Positions 45,965-55,178 of a DNA stretch of 64,000 bases are shown one piece after another. The position numbers were made by a program, and so were the translations under genes. The notes beneath the pieces are model-generated. The model was given only the letters and a program-made list of their open reading frames with translations. It was not told the origin of the DNA and did not search any database. Each line of letters starts with the position of its first letter. The stretch's first letter is position 1. Source of the stretch: JBEVOS01 sp964563395 (GTDB lineage Bacteria; Pseudomonadota; Alphaproteobacteria; Caulobacterales; Aquidulcibacteraceae); NCBI GenBank assembly GCA_964563395.1, contig CAZLWK010000007.1:62001-126000 (forward strand), in the 5' to 3' direction.

Positions 45965-47607
45965 CAATAATACTCCCGCACCATCACATAGCCGTCGCCG
46001 CCGGCGCCGCCGGCGCGGCCCGTCGTGCCATTGTCGATCGCACCTGAGCCCCCGCCGCCATTCACGCCCGCGATGCCGGCCGCCGAAATGAGCGCCTGCG
46101 CATCGCCGCCGCCCTGGCCGCCGCCACCGCCGCCAATGAAGGCGCTTGAACCGCCGCCAGGCGTTGACGCCGCGCCCCGGCGATTGCTGTCGCCGCCTGA
46201 CCCGACGCCGCCAAGCGCGCCCGGGGTGGTGTTGCCATTGGTGCGCCCGGGCCCTCCAGCGCCACCTGTCGCGCTGCAATGCGCGCCAAACGACGACGTG
46301 CCGCCCGTTCCGCCATTGCCGCCCGCTGTCGAACCGGCCGTGCCGCCGGCGCCGACTGTGACAGTTTCGGTTGCGCCAAGAGATGCGGTCGGAATCGTTT
46401 CCAGCGCCAGCCCGCCTTCGGCGCCGCCGCCGCCGGTTTTCGTCGCGCTGGCGTTCGAAACGCCACCGCCGCCCCCGCCGCCGCCCTTGACTTCTACGTC
46501 CACCGCCGAACAGCCAAACGGCTTGTTCCACGTGCCGGACGCAACAAACGGCGTGCGCGTCGGCGGCTTGCGCGTCCAACTGACGACGCGCCACCGCGAC
46601 GAGGTCGCATCGTACCAGATCAGCGCCGAGCCGTTCGGAGGAATGCGCACGTCATGCGGTGCGACGAACCGATTGGCCGCGCTGGACGAAGCGCTTTCAT
46701 TGGCGAGGCCGAGATCGTTCGTGCCGACATTGTGAACGATCAACGCGCGGCCATCGCCGCCGCCCTGCAGGCCAGTCAGGACGCGCAGCGCATCGGTCGA
46801 GAGCCGGAGCACCGTCGCCGTGGAAAGGCTCGTCGGATTGTAATCGTTCTGGTCCGCCGTGATCTGCGTCGGCGATATGTCGGCGGCGAACAGGTTCTGA
46901 ACGGCGGCCGCCTTGTTCGCCAGATCGGAAAGGTTGTTCGCTGTCAGCGCCGCGCCGCCGACCGAGAACAGAAGCGTCGTCGAAATGGCCGTCGTGTTGA
47001 GCGTGCCGCCGCTATCCGCAGTGACGAGATAGACCGCGTCGGCGAGCGTCGAGCCCGCCTCCACGGCGACGATCGAGCCCGGCACTTCGGCCCACGCATC
47101 CATGTCGCTCGCGCGCGTCAATTGCCACGGCGCGCCCGCCGAGCCAGTCGCCGTCACGGTGTAGATGCCGTTATGCGCCGTCGACGATTCCGCGCGCACC
47201 AGGACACGGTCGTTCAAAGCCACCGCGACGCCGTCGACGCTCAAGGCGCCGTTCGCGTCGGCGTTGAGAACGCTGCCGGTGCGCGTGTTCGCCGGCAGCG
47301 CCGCCGCCGTCGCCAGGCGCACGCTCGCCTTGATGTCGAGACCCGCGATTAATGCATCGACATATTGCTTCGTCGCCGCGTGCAGCGCGCTTGTCGGATC
47401 GCCCGCCAGGGTCAAGGCGCCCGTGAGCGTACCGCCCGCGAGCTGCAGCACCTCGCCGAGCAGTGCGTGCGCGAATCCGCCTGCCGTCGCGCCGTCATGC
47501 ACATGCAGCCGCTTCGTCGTCGTGTTGACGGTCAGCTCGCCTTCCGCCCCCGTGAAGCTGGCGTGCTGCGCGGTCGTGCCGCGCCGGCGCTGAACCCTGA
47601 CGGCCAT
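45964..47607 (-). CDS. Phage tail fibre/receptor-binding protein with glycine-rich tip
   Basis: The 547-residue protein begins with RRGTTAQHASFTGAEGELTV, the N-terminal domain found in many tail-fibre and Mtd-like proteins, then shaft repeats (LTGALTLAGDPTSALHAATK) and a receptor-type domain. The last ~170 residues are extremely Gly-rich, with runs such as GGGGGGGGV and GGGSSAFIGGGGGGQGGG between conserved blocks. This resembles the polyglycine-helix tip of T-even gp38-type adhesins. The start shares one base with the stop of the upstream fibre gene. It probably decides host range. Confidence 0.8.
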   Translation of the reverse strand: MAVRVQRRRGTTAQHASFTGAEGELTVNTTTKRLHVHDGATAGGFAHALLGEVLQLAGGTLTGALTLAGDPTSALHAATKQYVDALIAGLDIKASVRLATAAALPANTRTGSVLNADANGALSVDGVAVALNDRVLVRAESSTAHNGIYTVTATGSAGAPWQLTRASDMDAWAEVPGSIVAVEAGSTLADAVYLVTADSGGTLNTTAISTTLLFSVGGAALTANNLSDLANKAAAVQNLFAADISPTQITADQNDYNPTSLSTATVLRLSTDALRVLTGLQGGGDGRALIVHNVGTNDLGLANESASSSAANRFVAPHDVRIPPNGSALIWYDATSSRWRVVSWTRKPPTRTPFVASGTWNKPFGCSAVDVEVKGGGGGGGGVSNASATKTGGGGAEGGLALETIPTASLGATETVTVGAGGTAGSTAGGNGGTGGTSSFGAHCSATGGAGGPGRTNGNTTPGALGGVGSGGDSNRRGAASTPGGGSSAFIGGGGGGQGGGDAQALISAAGIAGVNGGGGSGAIDNGTTGRAGGAGGDGYVMVREYY

Positions 47608-48713
47608 TAGGCGATGCTCCCCAAATCGGCCGTGTCGCTCACGACATCGGCGATGAACCCATAATCCGGCGAATCAAGCAGCGCGGCGTCCGCGGCCGCC
47701 GCGGCGGCCGCCGCCTCTGCCGCATCCACGAAGTCCTGCATCGCCGCCTCATCGATCGCGATCGCGGCGGCGCTTGCGGCCGCCGCGATCGCCGAAGCGC
47801 CCGCCGCCGTCGCCGCGGTTTGCGCTAAGGCCCGATCGGCGCCGGTCTGCACCCGATCCGCCGCCGCCTGCACCGCGCTCGCCGAGGCGCTGGCGGCGCT
47901 GGCCGCCGCCGCATCCGCCGCCGCCAAAGCCTCATCGGCCTGCGGCGCGGCATAGCCGAGCATGCGCACGATGATTTGCGCGCCATCCGCTGGCGCGTCG
48001 TCGAACGTGATGCGCGTGTCGGGGTCGACATAAGTGAGCGCATATTCGCTCGTCGGCTGGATCGATCCGCCTATCGTGATCAGCAGCGAGGCCTCCGCCG
48101 GAACACGCTGATTGGGCAGCGTGAAGAGCGTCGCCGATCCATCGCCAGTGAACGTGACTTCGGCGATCAGCTGGGCGGTGTCGCTGGCGTCGTCGATCGT
48201 GAGCAACGCCGCCTCGCCCGTCACCGGATCCAGCCCAAACACGCGGCCCTTGCCCTGAATGGGGCCAGGCGCGACCACGCCGCTCTTCCAGCCGGACACC
48301 AGCAGCGCCCGATCAAGTTTGAGGCGCATCTCCTGCAGGATCGACATGACGCGATCCTGCAATTGCGTGAACGATGCGCTGGGGAATTTCTGGTTGAATT
48401 GCAGCGCAAGCGCCTGATCAAGCCCTTGGAGACGCTCGATCAGAAGCTTTTCGGTCGACGCCAAAACCGGCTGACTGACACGCAGCGAAACCGATCCAGT
48501 ATAGAGCGCGTTTTCCGCATCAAGCGTCGTCGCAAGATCGTAATGGACGCCCTCGACAAGCACCGTCGGGATGTCAAGGGCATTGATGCGCGTCACCTTG
48601 ACGTGTGTCGCGCTCGCGAACGGCACATCAACAAGGCCGTCGCGAAACGCAAACGGCCCGCGCGTGCCCGCGCCGACATACACGCACCGCGGCCTGACGT
48701 CGGCGATCGGCAC
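47607..48713 (-). CDS. Tail fibre protein, T7 gp17 N-terminal-like adaptor
   Basis: GTG 48713 is preceded by AGGGG seven bases upstream, giving 368 residues. The N-terminal ~130 residues (DIPTVLVEGVHYDLATTLD, IERLQGLDQALALQFNQKFP) match the tail-attachment domain of podoviral fibres. A beta domain follows (VTFTGDGSATLFTLPNQRVP). The C-terminus is an Ala-rich coiled coil (ADAAAASAASASASAVQAAA) likely forming a trimeric rod. The next gene supplies the receptor-binding fibre. Confidence 0.8.
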   Translation of the reverse strand: MPIADVRPRCVYVGAGTRGPFAFRDGLVDVPFASATHVKVTRINALDIPTVLVEGVHYDLATTLDAENALYTGSVSLRVSQPVLASTEKLLIERLQGLDQALALQFNQKFPSASFTQLQDRVMSILQEMRLKLDRALLVSGWKSGVVAPGPIQGKGRVFGLDPVTGEAALLTIDDASDTAQLIAEVTFTGDGSATLFTLPNQRVPAEASLLITIGGSIQPTSEYALTYVDPDTRITFDDAPADGAQIIVRMLGYAAPQADEALAAADAAAASAASASASAVQAAADRVQTGADRALAQTAATAAGASAIAAAASAAAIAIDEAAMQDFVDAAEAAAAAAAADAALLDSPDYGFIADVVSDTADLGSIA

Positions 48714-48722
48714 TTTAAGCCC

Positions 48723-51700
48723 CTACGGAGACGCGCCCAGCGCTTCCTCTAAAGTCTCGCGCGCCGCATCGCGCGCGCGTGCGTCAGATTCTCGCCCGCC
48801 TTCGCGCTCTAACTCAAAGCGGAAAATCGCGTTCTCCCCAAAGTCGGCCCGCGCCTGTGCGGCGAGATCGCCAAGGTCCGCACCAAACGCGCTTGCCTCC
48901 AGGCGGCGTTGCGCTTCCGGCCACGCGCGGCGCACCGTTTCGAACGCGTAGGCTTTTTCTCGCCCCGTCACGAGTCGTGCGCGCAGCAATGCATAGACGC
49001 CAGGCGCAATCGTGCGCAGCCGCTCATAGGCGGCGTCCACATCCATCATCGGCCGGCCCGCGAAGCCCGGAGCGCCGGTCATCACCAACGCGGCCTGCAT
49101 TTCAGCGGCCTGCACGTCGTCAAGCGCATCGAGCGCGAGGCGCTTCTGGCGCGGCGTCAGTTCAGGCAGGAAATAATCTTCATCGGCGCTTGGGCGCCCG
49201 CCGCCCAATTCGCGCCGAATGCGCGACATTTCAGTGACGACGTCGCGCGCACGGCGCGCCGGATGCAGACGGCGCGCGTCGGCGTCGAAGCCGACGGCGA
49301 GCACGGCATAGGCGCGCTCATGGGGCGCACGCTCGCTCAAGAAGCGGTGCGCAGATTCGACATCGCCGCGCTCCAGATATTCGTTCAGCGTGCCAGCGGC
49401 GCGATTGAGATCGCCATTGCGCTGCATGACCACGTCATAGAACGCCGTGCGCGCTGGCGTGCCCCCGCGCCCCGCTTCGCGCACAAAGCGATTAATCACA
49501 GGCGAATCGGGCAATCCCATTTCGGCGGCGTCGTCATTCGCCGCCTGCGTCAACAGGCGCGCCGGCGCGCGGAAAAACTCACCGAAGGTTCCGCCGAACA
49601 CGTGATCGAGCTGCACCGGAGAGAGTTCTATGCCCGTCCAGTCACGCACCGCCTTAGCGAAATCGATCGCGACCTGCGTCGTCATCGCCGTGGCCTGCAG
49701 GTGCGGATCGAGATCCTCCAATCCCTCCGGCACGATCGGCGCGCCGGTCATGGTGCGGTTCGCCATCAATTGAAAAGGAATGACCGCCGCGGTGACTTCC
49801 GTCGGCGGCGCATAGGTGTCGGCGAGCCCGCGCACAAGCCGCCCCCACGCCAGCGGATCGCCGCCGTGCGCGCCTTCATAAGCACGCTCAAATATGTTCG
49901 ACAGCACCGCAAGATCGAACGGCTTAGGGATCGAAATCCAATACTGCCCCGCGCGCGCCAGCCAGTAATTGTTCTTGATGTAGTCAGAGAACCCGTACTG
50001 GTAATCCTCATCATCGGCGTTGAGCGCGGTGAGCATGAGGCCGAAGGCGCCCACCATCGCCATCTTGGTCCAGAGCTTGTAGGCCCGCACCACGCGGTAT
50101 CGCTCGTCCGGCGTGAGGTTCGCGAGGGTCCGCTGGCCGCGCATAAGGTCGACAAGCGGACGCAGCAGCGTCTTGACGTCGCCTTCGTTCGACATGGTCC
50201 GGAAGGTCCGGTCCATACCCTGAAGCGCCGCGTTCAAGAACAGCACCACGCGGCGCGCATTCAGCATCTTCGCACCGGAGCGCTGGAAATCGATATAGTC
50301 GCGGCTTTCGTACGCCGCCCACAACGCAGCGTCGTAATCGCTCAGCCCCTGAGCGCGCGCCCGCTCAAAGCCACGCGCGAACAACCGAATCCGGGTGGCG
50401 TTCTCGGAAAGCTCCGTGGCCTGTTCGAACGCGCGCCACAGAACGCCCACGCCCTCGGCCGGATTGAGATTGCGCGTCGTCAAGATCTTGCCCCGCAACG
50501 CGGGAAGGGTGCGTTGCAGGCGCGCGCGCGGCAGCGCGGCGCGCACCATGCCGCCGCCTTGCGTGCCCACCGCGTTGTAGAGTTTCGCCAGATCGCCCTG
50601 CCGCAGCACCTGGCCAGCGCCATAGAGCGCCTCGCCGGGCTTATAGCCGAGGTCCGTCAGCATCCAAGCAGAAAGCGAATCGCGAATGATGTTCGCGGCC
50701 TGAAAGCCGGGCCACGCCGTGATTGCAGTGCGGATCGCCTGCGTCGGCAAAGCGACGACGTCGAGAAACAGGTCGCGCGCCTCCTGGGTGAGGCCCGTCA
50801 TGGCCTTGAACAGATCGTCCGCATATTCGGGGTCGACGAGTTCGTACGCTTCGCGCTTCCCGTCGCGCCAGACATAGATGATTTTGCGCCCGCCTTCGAT
50901 GACGTCGCCGGGACGGTAGATTCGCCGCGCCGTTTCGCCATTCAGCAGCGCATCAATCGATCCGGCCAGCGCCTCGGCGTCCTGCGCATTCATCCCCATC
51001 GCCTTGGCCGCGCGACGCGTTTCATCGGCCACGTCGATATCCATCTGGATGAGCGCGCGCGGCACGGGCTTGACGATGTCCGCGCCAAGATCGCCGGCTT
51101 TGGCGGCCATATCCACGAACGCCCGATACGTCTCGTTGCGGGCGATCCGGTCGGCCGTGTCATAGACGTCCTGCATGATCACGGTGAGCGGCGAGAGGAT
51201 TTTGCGGTCGCTTCCGCGGAAACGCTGAAACGCCTTGCGCTTATTGGTTCGATCGCCGCCGCCCGCGCCGCCGGCGTCAGGCTCCACCTCGTCCATGTCG
51301 CGCTGAAACGGCACATAATCTTCGTTGTTGCCAAGGCCCTTCTGGTATTGCTCGTCCGTGATGAGGCCCGCGTCGCGTTTCTTTTTCCAATGCGCGCCAA
51401 GGAAGGCGTACAATTTCGCCGCACCAGCCGCGAAGTGCGGATTATCCTGCTCGAGCGCGCGGATCACGTCTTGAAGATCCATTTTCGACATCGCGTGCGG
51501 CGGGCGCGGCAGTTCGCCCCGCGCATAGCGGTCCCATGCTTTGACGGCGCGCTTGGCGATCAAATAATCCTCGAACGCGCCGATCCGCGCATTTGACCAA
51601 TCCTTGCCGCCTATCGCTGTCTCCACCGCTTCACGATACGACACGGACGCCTTCACGCCCGGCTGGCGATACGGGCGCACGCCGTCGACCAGATCGAGAT

Positions 51701-54158
51701 GCCCCGCCGAGAACCCATCCCGCGACAAGCGCGCGAGCAGGGCCGCGTTATCGCTCGGCGCCACGGCAAGCCGCGCGCCGGACGCCTTTTCGATTGCGTC
51801 GATGAGGCGCTTCTGCGCCAGCACGAGCGGGTGTTGGCCTTCCAGGAACGCGGTGTAGGCGTTGTCCAAAACGTCGCGCACATAGGTGCGCACGCCCTTG
51901 CGCTTGAGCGCGCGGCCCTGCCGGCCAAAGAACGTGTCCGGCGGCATCGCCGTGCGATACGCCTTGATCCGCTCCTGCGGCGACAGCATGGCCCCCCCGC
52001 CGCCGGCGATCTTCTGGCCTTTGCGCGCGCCCCAGCCCGCCGGTGCGGCGCGCCCGTTTGGGGCGCCGCCCTGCGCGCGGGCGCCGCTCGCCTCACCCAA
52101 GGGCGGAGGCCCATCATCGGGGCCAAGCGGGCGCCCGTAGGCGGCGTCGAACACCTTTTCGGCGATGTCCCGGCGCAGCGCCTGTGGATCGCGCTCGTTC
52201 AGATTGACCCCATGCCGGTCAAGATAGGCTTCAATGTCGGCGCGCTCAGCGAGACGCCCGCGCGCTTCGGCATCCGCCTGCGCGTGGCGCGGCTGCTCGC
52301 CGCGCGCGTCGGCGGAAAGCACATCAAGAAATGTCCGCAAATCGGGCCGTTCCGCGCTCTCGGGAAAATAGCCCGCCTCCCACGCGGCCAGCGCCAAATC
52401 GTCGAGCGGCTTGCCGTTTTGATTAAGGAGGCCAGGGCGCGCGGACGGGCCGCCGATCGCCGCGCGCACGTCACCCCGATCGTCGGCGATTCCGCCGGCC
52501 TTGACCACGAAGGACGTGAGCGAGGGCCCTGTGCGCCCGCCCGCGCGCAGTGAAAGCCACGACTCCGCCAACGCGTCGATGTCCGCGACCTCATCATCGT
52601 TCGCCATGCGGCGGGGCGGCGCGGGATTGTCGACGCCGACCGGACGCGGCGGGCGCGCCTCTCCTTCCGCGGCCCGCACATTTGTCAACGCCTGGTCTGC
52701 GGCGCGCAGCGCCTCCGCGACCATGCGCGGCCCGCGCCGCATCCGCGCCGCCAACGGATCGAGCCGCTCCAACAGGCGCGCCGTGTCGCGCCCAGCCGCC
52801 TCCACGGCGTCCGTCGCGATCCGCCCCTGCGCCACAGCGCGGCCCAGCTCCTCAATCGCCCGGAACGCTTTCAGCTTTGGCAGGGCGTCGCGAAAATCGG
52901 CGCTGATGAGCGCGTTCGTCACCGCCATGGGGTCGGCGCCATAGGCTTGCGCCTCCTGGAGCCGCACCACGATTTCAGCATAGGCGTCGACGCGGTCTTG
53001 AAGGCGCGTCGCGAGGGCGGCGCGCTCCACCGCCGGCGCCATCTCCCGCACCCATGGATCCAGTGAGGCGAAGGCGGCTTCGACTGGAACGGCGCGCGGA
53101 TCCACCTCGCCATTTTCCAGGCGCGCCAGCGCCGCCAATTCTGGATCGCCCGCCGCGCGGACGCGCAGGCGCGCGGCGCCCCGCAAAAACGCCTCGCCGA
53201 CAGGCGATAGCGCGCGCTTCAGCCCATATTCAAGGCCCTCCGCGCCCGCTTGGAAGCCCGCGCCAAGGCCAGCCGCGAGCCCAACCTCAAGCGGATCGAA
53301 CGCGCCGGCGCCGTCCTCCAGCGCCGTGGTGTCGAGAAAGTTGAGCACGGCTTCGTCGCCGCCTGCGGCCCGCAACGCCTCGATCTCACGCCCAAGCTGC
53401 GGCCAGCCGCCGGCGAACCCTTGCGTTTCGCCGCCCTCCGGCGTGACGTTCAATTGGCGGCGCACCCCTGTGCCGATCTCGATCGCCTGCTGCGTCGCGT
53501 TCTGGGCGCCCTGAATGCCGGCCTGCCACAGCACGCGCGCGATCCAGGTCCTGCCGGGGCCGACGAAAGACAGCGGGTCCGTGAACTGGCCCGCCATGGC
53601 CCCGAGAAAGTCCGCGCCCCAATCGGAGGCGGCGCCGAGCGGCTCTTGCAGCACGTCGCGGGGCGCATCGTAGGCGTCGAGCAGCGCCTGTTCGTCGCGA
53701 TGGCCGCGGAAATGCTCCGTGCGCACCGCGCGATAGGCGCGCCGCTCATCCGCCTCTGCATCTGGCGTGAGACCAAGCACGTCGCCCAACGAGGGCCCGC
53801 GGAAAAACGCGCGCACCGGCTCATAGAACGACGCCGACGCGCTAGCGCTCAACCGCCCGGAATCGTCGAAGCGCTGGCCCCAGGTGCGATCGATGCGCGG
53901 CGCGCGCCAGGCGGGGCGTGCTATCTCCTCCACGAGATCGCCGCCGCCTTCATTTGCATAGACGGGGCGCGCATCGAGATCGTCTTCCATCGCGATCTGG
54001 AAATCATCGCCAACATACCAGGCTCGCGTGGGATCGCGCGCGTCGCGCTCCAGGAGGGCGGGACCAAGACGCGTTTCGTAATGCGTCACGGGCCGCCGCG
54101 TGCGCCGCATGGCGGCGCGGGCGCGGTCAAGCCAGGCGTCGGCGTCGATCTCCGTCAT
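48723..54158 (-). CDS. Giant phage virion/polyvalent protein (1811 residues)
   Basis: ATG 54158 overlaps the upstream stop (ATGA); a TTG at 54161 is an alternative. The chain has Ala/Arg-rich helices, a central part (SPQERIKAYRTAMPPDTFFG; LAQKRLIDAIEKASGARLA; YVPFQRDMDEVEPD) and a C-terminal region with ALPTQAIRTAITAWPGFQAA, RDYIDFQRSGAKMLNARRV and ISIPKPFDLAVLSNIFERA. That region resembles the helical 'large polyvalent protein-associated' domains (LPD38-like) found in phage proteins injected with DNA. No enzyme motif is clear to me. It lies between the gp16-position gene and the fibres and is likely an ejected internal virion protein. Confidence 0.75.
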   Translation of the reverse strand: MTEIDADAWLDRARAAMRRTRRPVTHYETRLGPALLERDARDPTRAWYVGDDFQIAMEDDLDARPVYANEGGGDLVEEIARPAWRAPRIDRTWGQRFDDSGRLSASASASFYEPVRAFFRGPSLGDVLGLTPDAEADERRAYRAVRTEHFRGHRDEQALLDAYDAPRDVLQEPLGAASDWGADFLGAMAGQFTDPLSFVGPGRTWIARVLWQAGIQGAQNATQQAIEIGTGVRRQLNVTPEGGETQGFAGGWPQLGREIEALRAAGGDEAVLNFLDTTALEDGAGAFDPLEVGLAAGLGAGFQAGAEGLEYGLKRALSPVGEAFLRGAARLRVRAAGDPELAALARLENGEVDPRAVPVEAAFASLDPWVREMAPAVERAALATRLQDRVDAYAEIVVRLQEAQAYGADPMAVTNALISADFRDALPKLKAFRAIEELGRAVAQGRIATDAVEAAGRDTARLLERLDPLAARMRRGPRMVAEALRAADQALTNVRAAEGEARPPRPVGVDNPAPPRRMANDDEVADIDALAESWLSLRAGGRTGPSLTSFVVKAGGIADDRGDVRAAIGGPSARPGLLNQNGKPLDDLALAAWEAGYFPESAERPDLRTFLDVLSADARGEQPRHAQADAEARGRLAERADIEAYLDRHGVNLNERDPQALRRDIAEKVFDAAYGRPLGPDDGPPPLGEASGARAQGGAPNGRAAPAGWGARKGQKIAGGGGAMLSPQERIKAYRTAMPPDTFFGRQGRALKRKGVRTYVRDVLDNAYTAFLEGQHPLVLAQKRLIDAIEKASGARLAVAPSDNAALLARLSRDGFSAGHLDLVDGVRPYRQPGVKASVSYREAVETAIGGKDWSNARIGAFEDYLIAKRAVKAWDRYARGELPRPPHAMSKMDLQDVIRALEQDNPHFAAGAAKLYAFLGAHWKKKRDAGLITDEQYQKGLGNNEDYVPFQRDMDEVEPDAGGAGGGDRTNKRKAFQRFRGSDRKILSPLTVIMQDVYDTADRIARNETYRAFVDMAAKAGDLGADIVKPVPRALIQMDIDVADETRRAAKAMGMNAQDAEALAGSIDALLNGETARRIYRPGDVIEGGRKIIYVWRDGKREAYELVDPEYADDLFKAMTGLTQEARDLFLDVVALPTQAIRTAITAWPGFQAANIIRDSLSAWMLTDLGYKPGEALYGAGQVLRQGDLAKLYNAVGTQGGGMVRAALPRARLQRTLPALRGKILTTRNLNPAEGVGVLWRAFEQATELSENATRIRLFARGFERARAQGLSDYDAALWAAYESRDYIDFQRSGAKMLNARRVVLFLNAALQGMDRTFRTMSNEGDVKTLLRPLVDLMRGQRTLANLTPDERYRVVRAYKLWTKMAMVGAFGLMLTALNADDEDYQYGFSDYIKNNYWLARAGQYWISIPKPFDLAVLSNIFERAYEGAHGGDPLAWGRLVRGLADTYAPPTEVTAAVIPFQLMANRTMTGAPIVPEGLEDLDPHLQATAMTTQVAIDFAKAVRDWTGIELSPVQLDHVFGGTFGEFFRAPARLLTQAANDDAAEMGLPDSPVINRFVREAGRGGTPARTAFYDVVMQRNGDLNRAAGTLNEYLERGDVESAHRFLSERAPHERAYAVLAVGFDADARRLHPARRARDVVTEMSRIRRELGGGRPSADEDYFLPELTPRQKRLALDALDDVQAAEMQAALVMTGAPGFAGRPMMDVDAAYERLRTIAPGVYALLRARLVTGREKAYAFETVRRAWPEAQRRLEASAFGADLGDLAAQARADFGENAIFRFELEREGGRESDARARDAARETLEEALGASP

Positions 54159-54955
54159 CAAAAGCCCTCGCCCATCGCCGGCTGATCACGCACCACGCGA
54201 TCGGGATCGTCCGCACTGGAATCGGCGGCGGGGCGGGACTGCTGCGGCGCGGCGGCCGGCGCTTCGCCGCCTGCGGCGCCGCGCACGAGGTCCGGCATCG
54301 GAATCGGCGCCATAAGCGGCGTGGGCCACACATTGACCGCGCCCCCAAGGCCCAGGCTCTGGCCGATGCGCTTAAAACCCGCGCCCTCATCGAAGCCGCC
54401 TGGAGGCGTCCAGGGCTCGCCGTCTTCCTCGCGCGCGAAGTCCTCACGGTTTAGCGCAACCCAATCGTAACCGCCGCCCGCGCGGGCCACGGCCAGGGCG
54501 TCCACGCCCGCCTGTCGCAAGAGATCGCCCAGACGCCGGACGAACTCCGCGCGCGCCGCCTCCTCGCCGCCATCCTCCATGCGCGCGCGCATCGCTTGGG
54601 CGAGCCGCTCAATCGCGCCCTCAAGCAAATCGGGCAGATCCGCTTCCTCCAGCGCCGCCAGCCATGCGTCGGGGTCGCTGAGATCCTCCATCGCCGGCAG
54701 CACCGCCACCGCGTCAGGACTGAGGCGCAGGCCCCACAGCGCCAGGCCGCGCCCGTCATCAATCACATCGACCGCCGGCGCATCAGCGTCCGCCTCGTCG
54801 CCTACCAGCGCGGCGAAGGCGTCCGCCACGGCGCCGCGGTCCAAGCGCTCCGAGGGAAGCGCGGCCCCGTCCTCCGCCTCGTCGCTCGCGAGCGCGGAGA
54901 AATTACCCCCAAAGGCATTGAGCGCGGCCAGCGGAACTGGTACTAAGTCTTTCAT
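54158..54955 (-). CDS. Acidic phage protein of unknown function
   Basis: From ATG 54955 the product has 265 residues, strongly acidic in its first 150 (SALASDEAEDGAALPSE, DLSDPDAWLAALEEADLPDL) with a low-complexity C-terminus rich in Ala, Pro and Ser. An upstream in-frame ATG at 54991 would add 12 residues. No family is recognised. It is placed between two giant virion proteins and is translationally coupled to the next, so it may be a partner or assembly chaperone for one of them. Confidence 0.6.
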   Translation of the reverse strand: MKDLVPVPLAALNAFGGNFSALASDEAEDGAALPSERLDRGAVADAFAALVGDEADADAPAVDVIDDGRGLALWGLRLSPDAVAVLPAMEDLSDPDAWLAALEEADLPDLLEGAIERLAQAMRARMEDGGEEAARAEFVRRLGDLLRQAGVDALAVARAGGGYDWVALNREDFAREEDGEPWTPPGGFDEGAGFKRIGQSLGLGGAVNVWPTPLMAPIPMPDLVRGAAGGEAPAAAPQQSRPAADSSADDPDRVVRDQPAMGEGF

Positions 54956-55178
54956 GTTATGGGCTTTTCCCCTCGTTCTCACGTTCATGCCGCCAGGCGG
55001 CCCCCTCCAGGGCGACACCCAATGGCGCACCTTCGCCACCTATGAGGCCTGTCACGCAGACATGCTCTGGTGGAACGCACACCGCGATCATCGCCCTAGA
55101 GGCTATCCGCCGGGTTGGGACGTTCTGACGATGCTGCCCTGCCGCCCCGTCGAGGGGTCCGCTGTTCCCGTATCGTGA
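54954..55178 (+). CDS. Possible small antisense gene between the giant proteins
   Basis: A 74-codon rightward frame fills the only sizeable gap in the leftward operon and runs 83 bases into the 3' end of the 1944-residue gene. Third codon positions are mostly G or C, and the product (hydrophobic start MLWAFPLVLTF, then WRTFATYEACHADMLWWN and WDVLTMLPC) looks like small secreted proteins with one disulfide. There is no clear SD and it opposes an otherwise uniform operon, so it is doubtful. Confidence 0.35.
   Translation: MLWAFPLVLTFMPPGGPLQGDTQWRTFATYEACHADMLWWNAHRDHRPRGYPPGWDVLTMLPCRPVEGSAVPVS

Noticed and set aside
45452..46594. Longer leftward frame covering the fibre 3' end and the assembly-like gene
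   Set aside because: The upper part is an Arg/Gly-rich off-frame translation of the polyglycine fibre; the real gene starts at 45964.
45964..47607. Diversity-generating retroelement target in the Mtd-like fibre
   Set aside because: The N-terminus resembles Mtd-type fibres, but there is no reverse transcriptase or template repeat in the window and the C-terminus is polyglycine, not C-type lectin.
48909..51596. An 895-codon rightward open frame opposite the 1811-residue phage protein
   Set aside because: The composition is His/Arg/Ala-rich with no domain, and the leftward frame fits the operon with overlapping start and stop.
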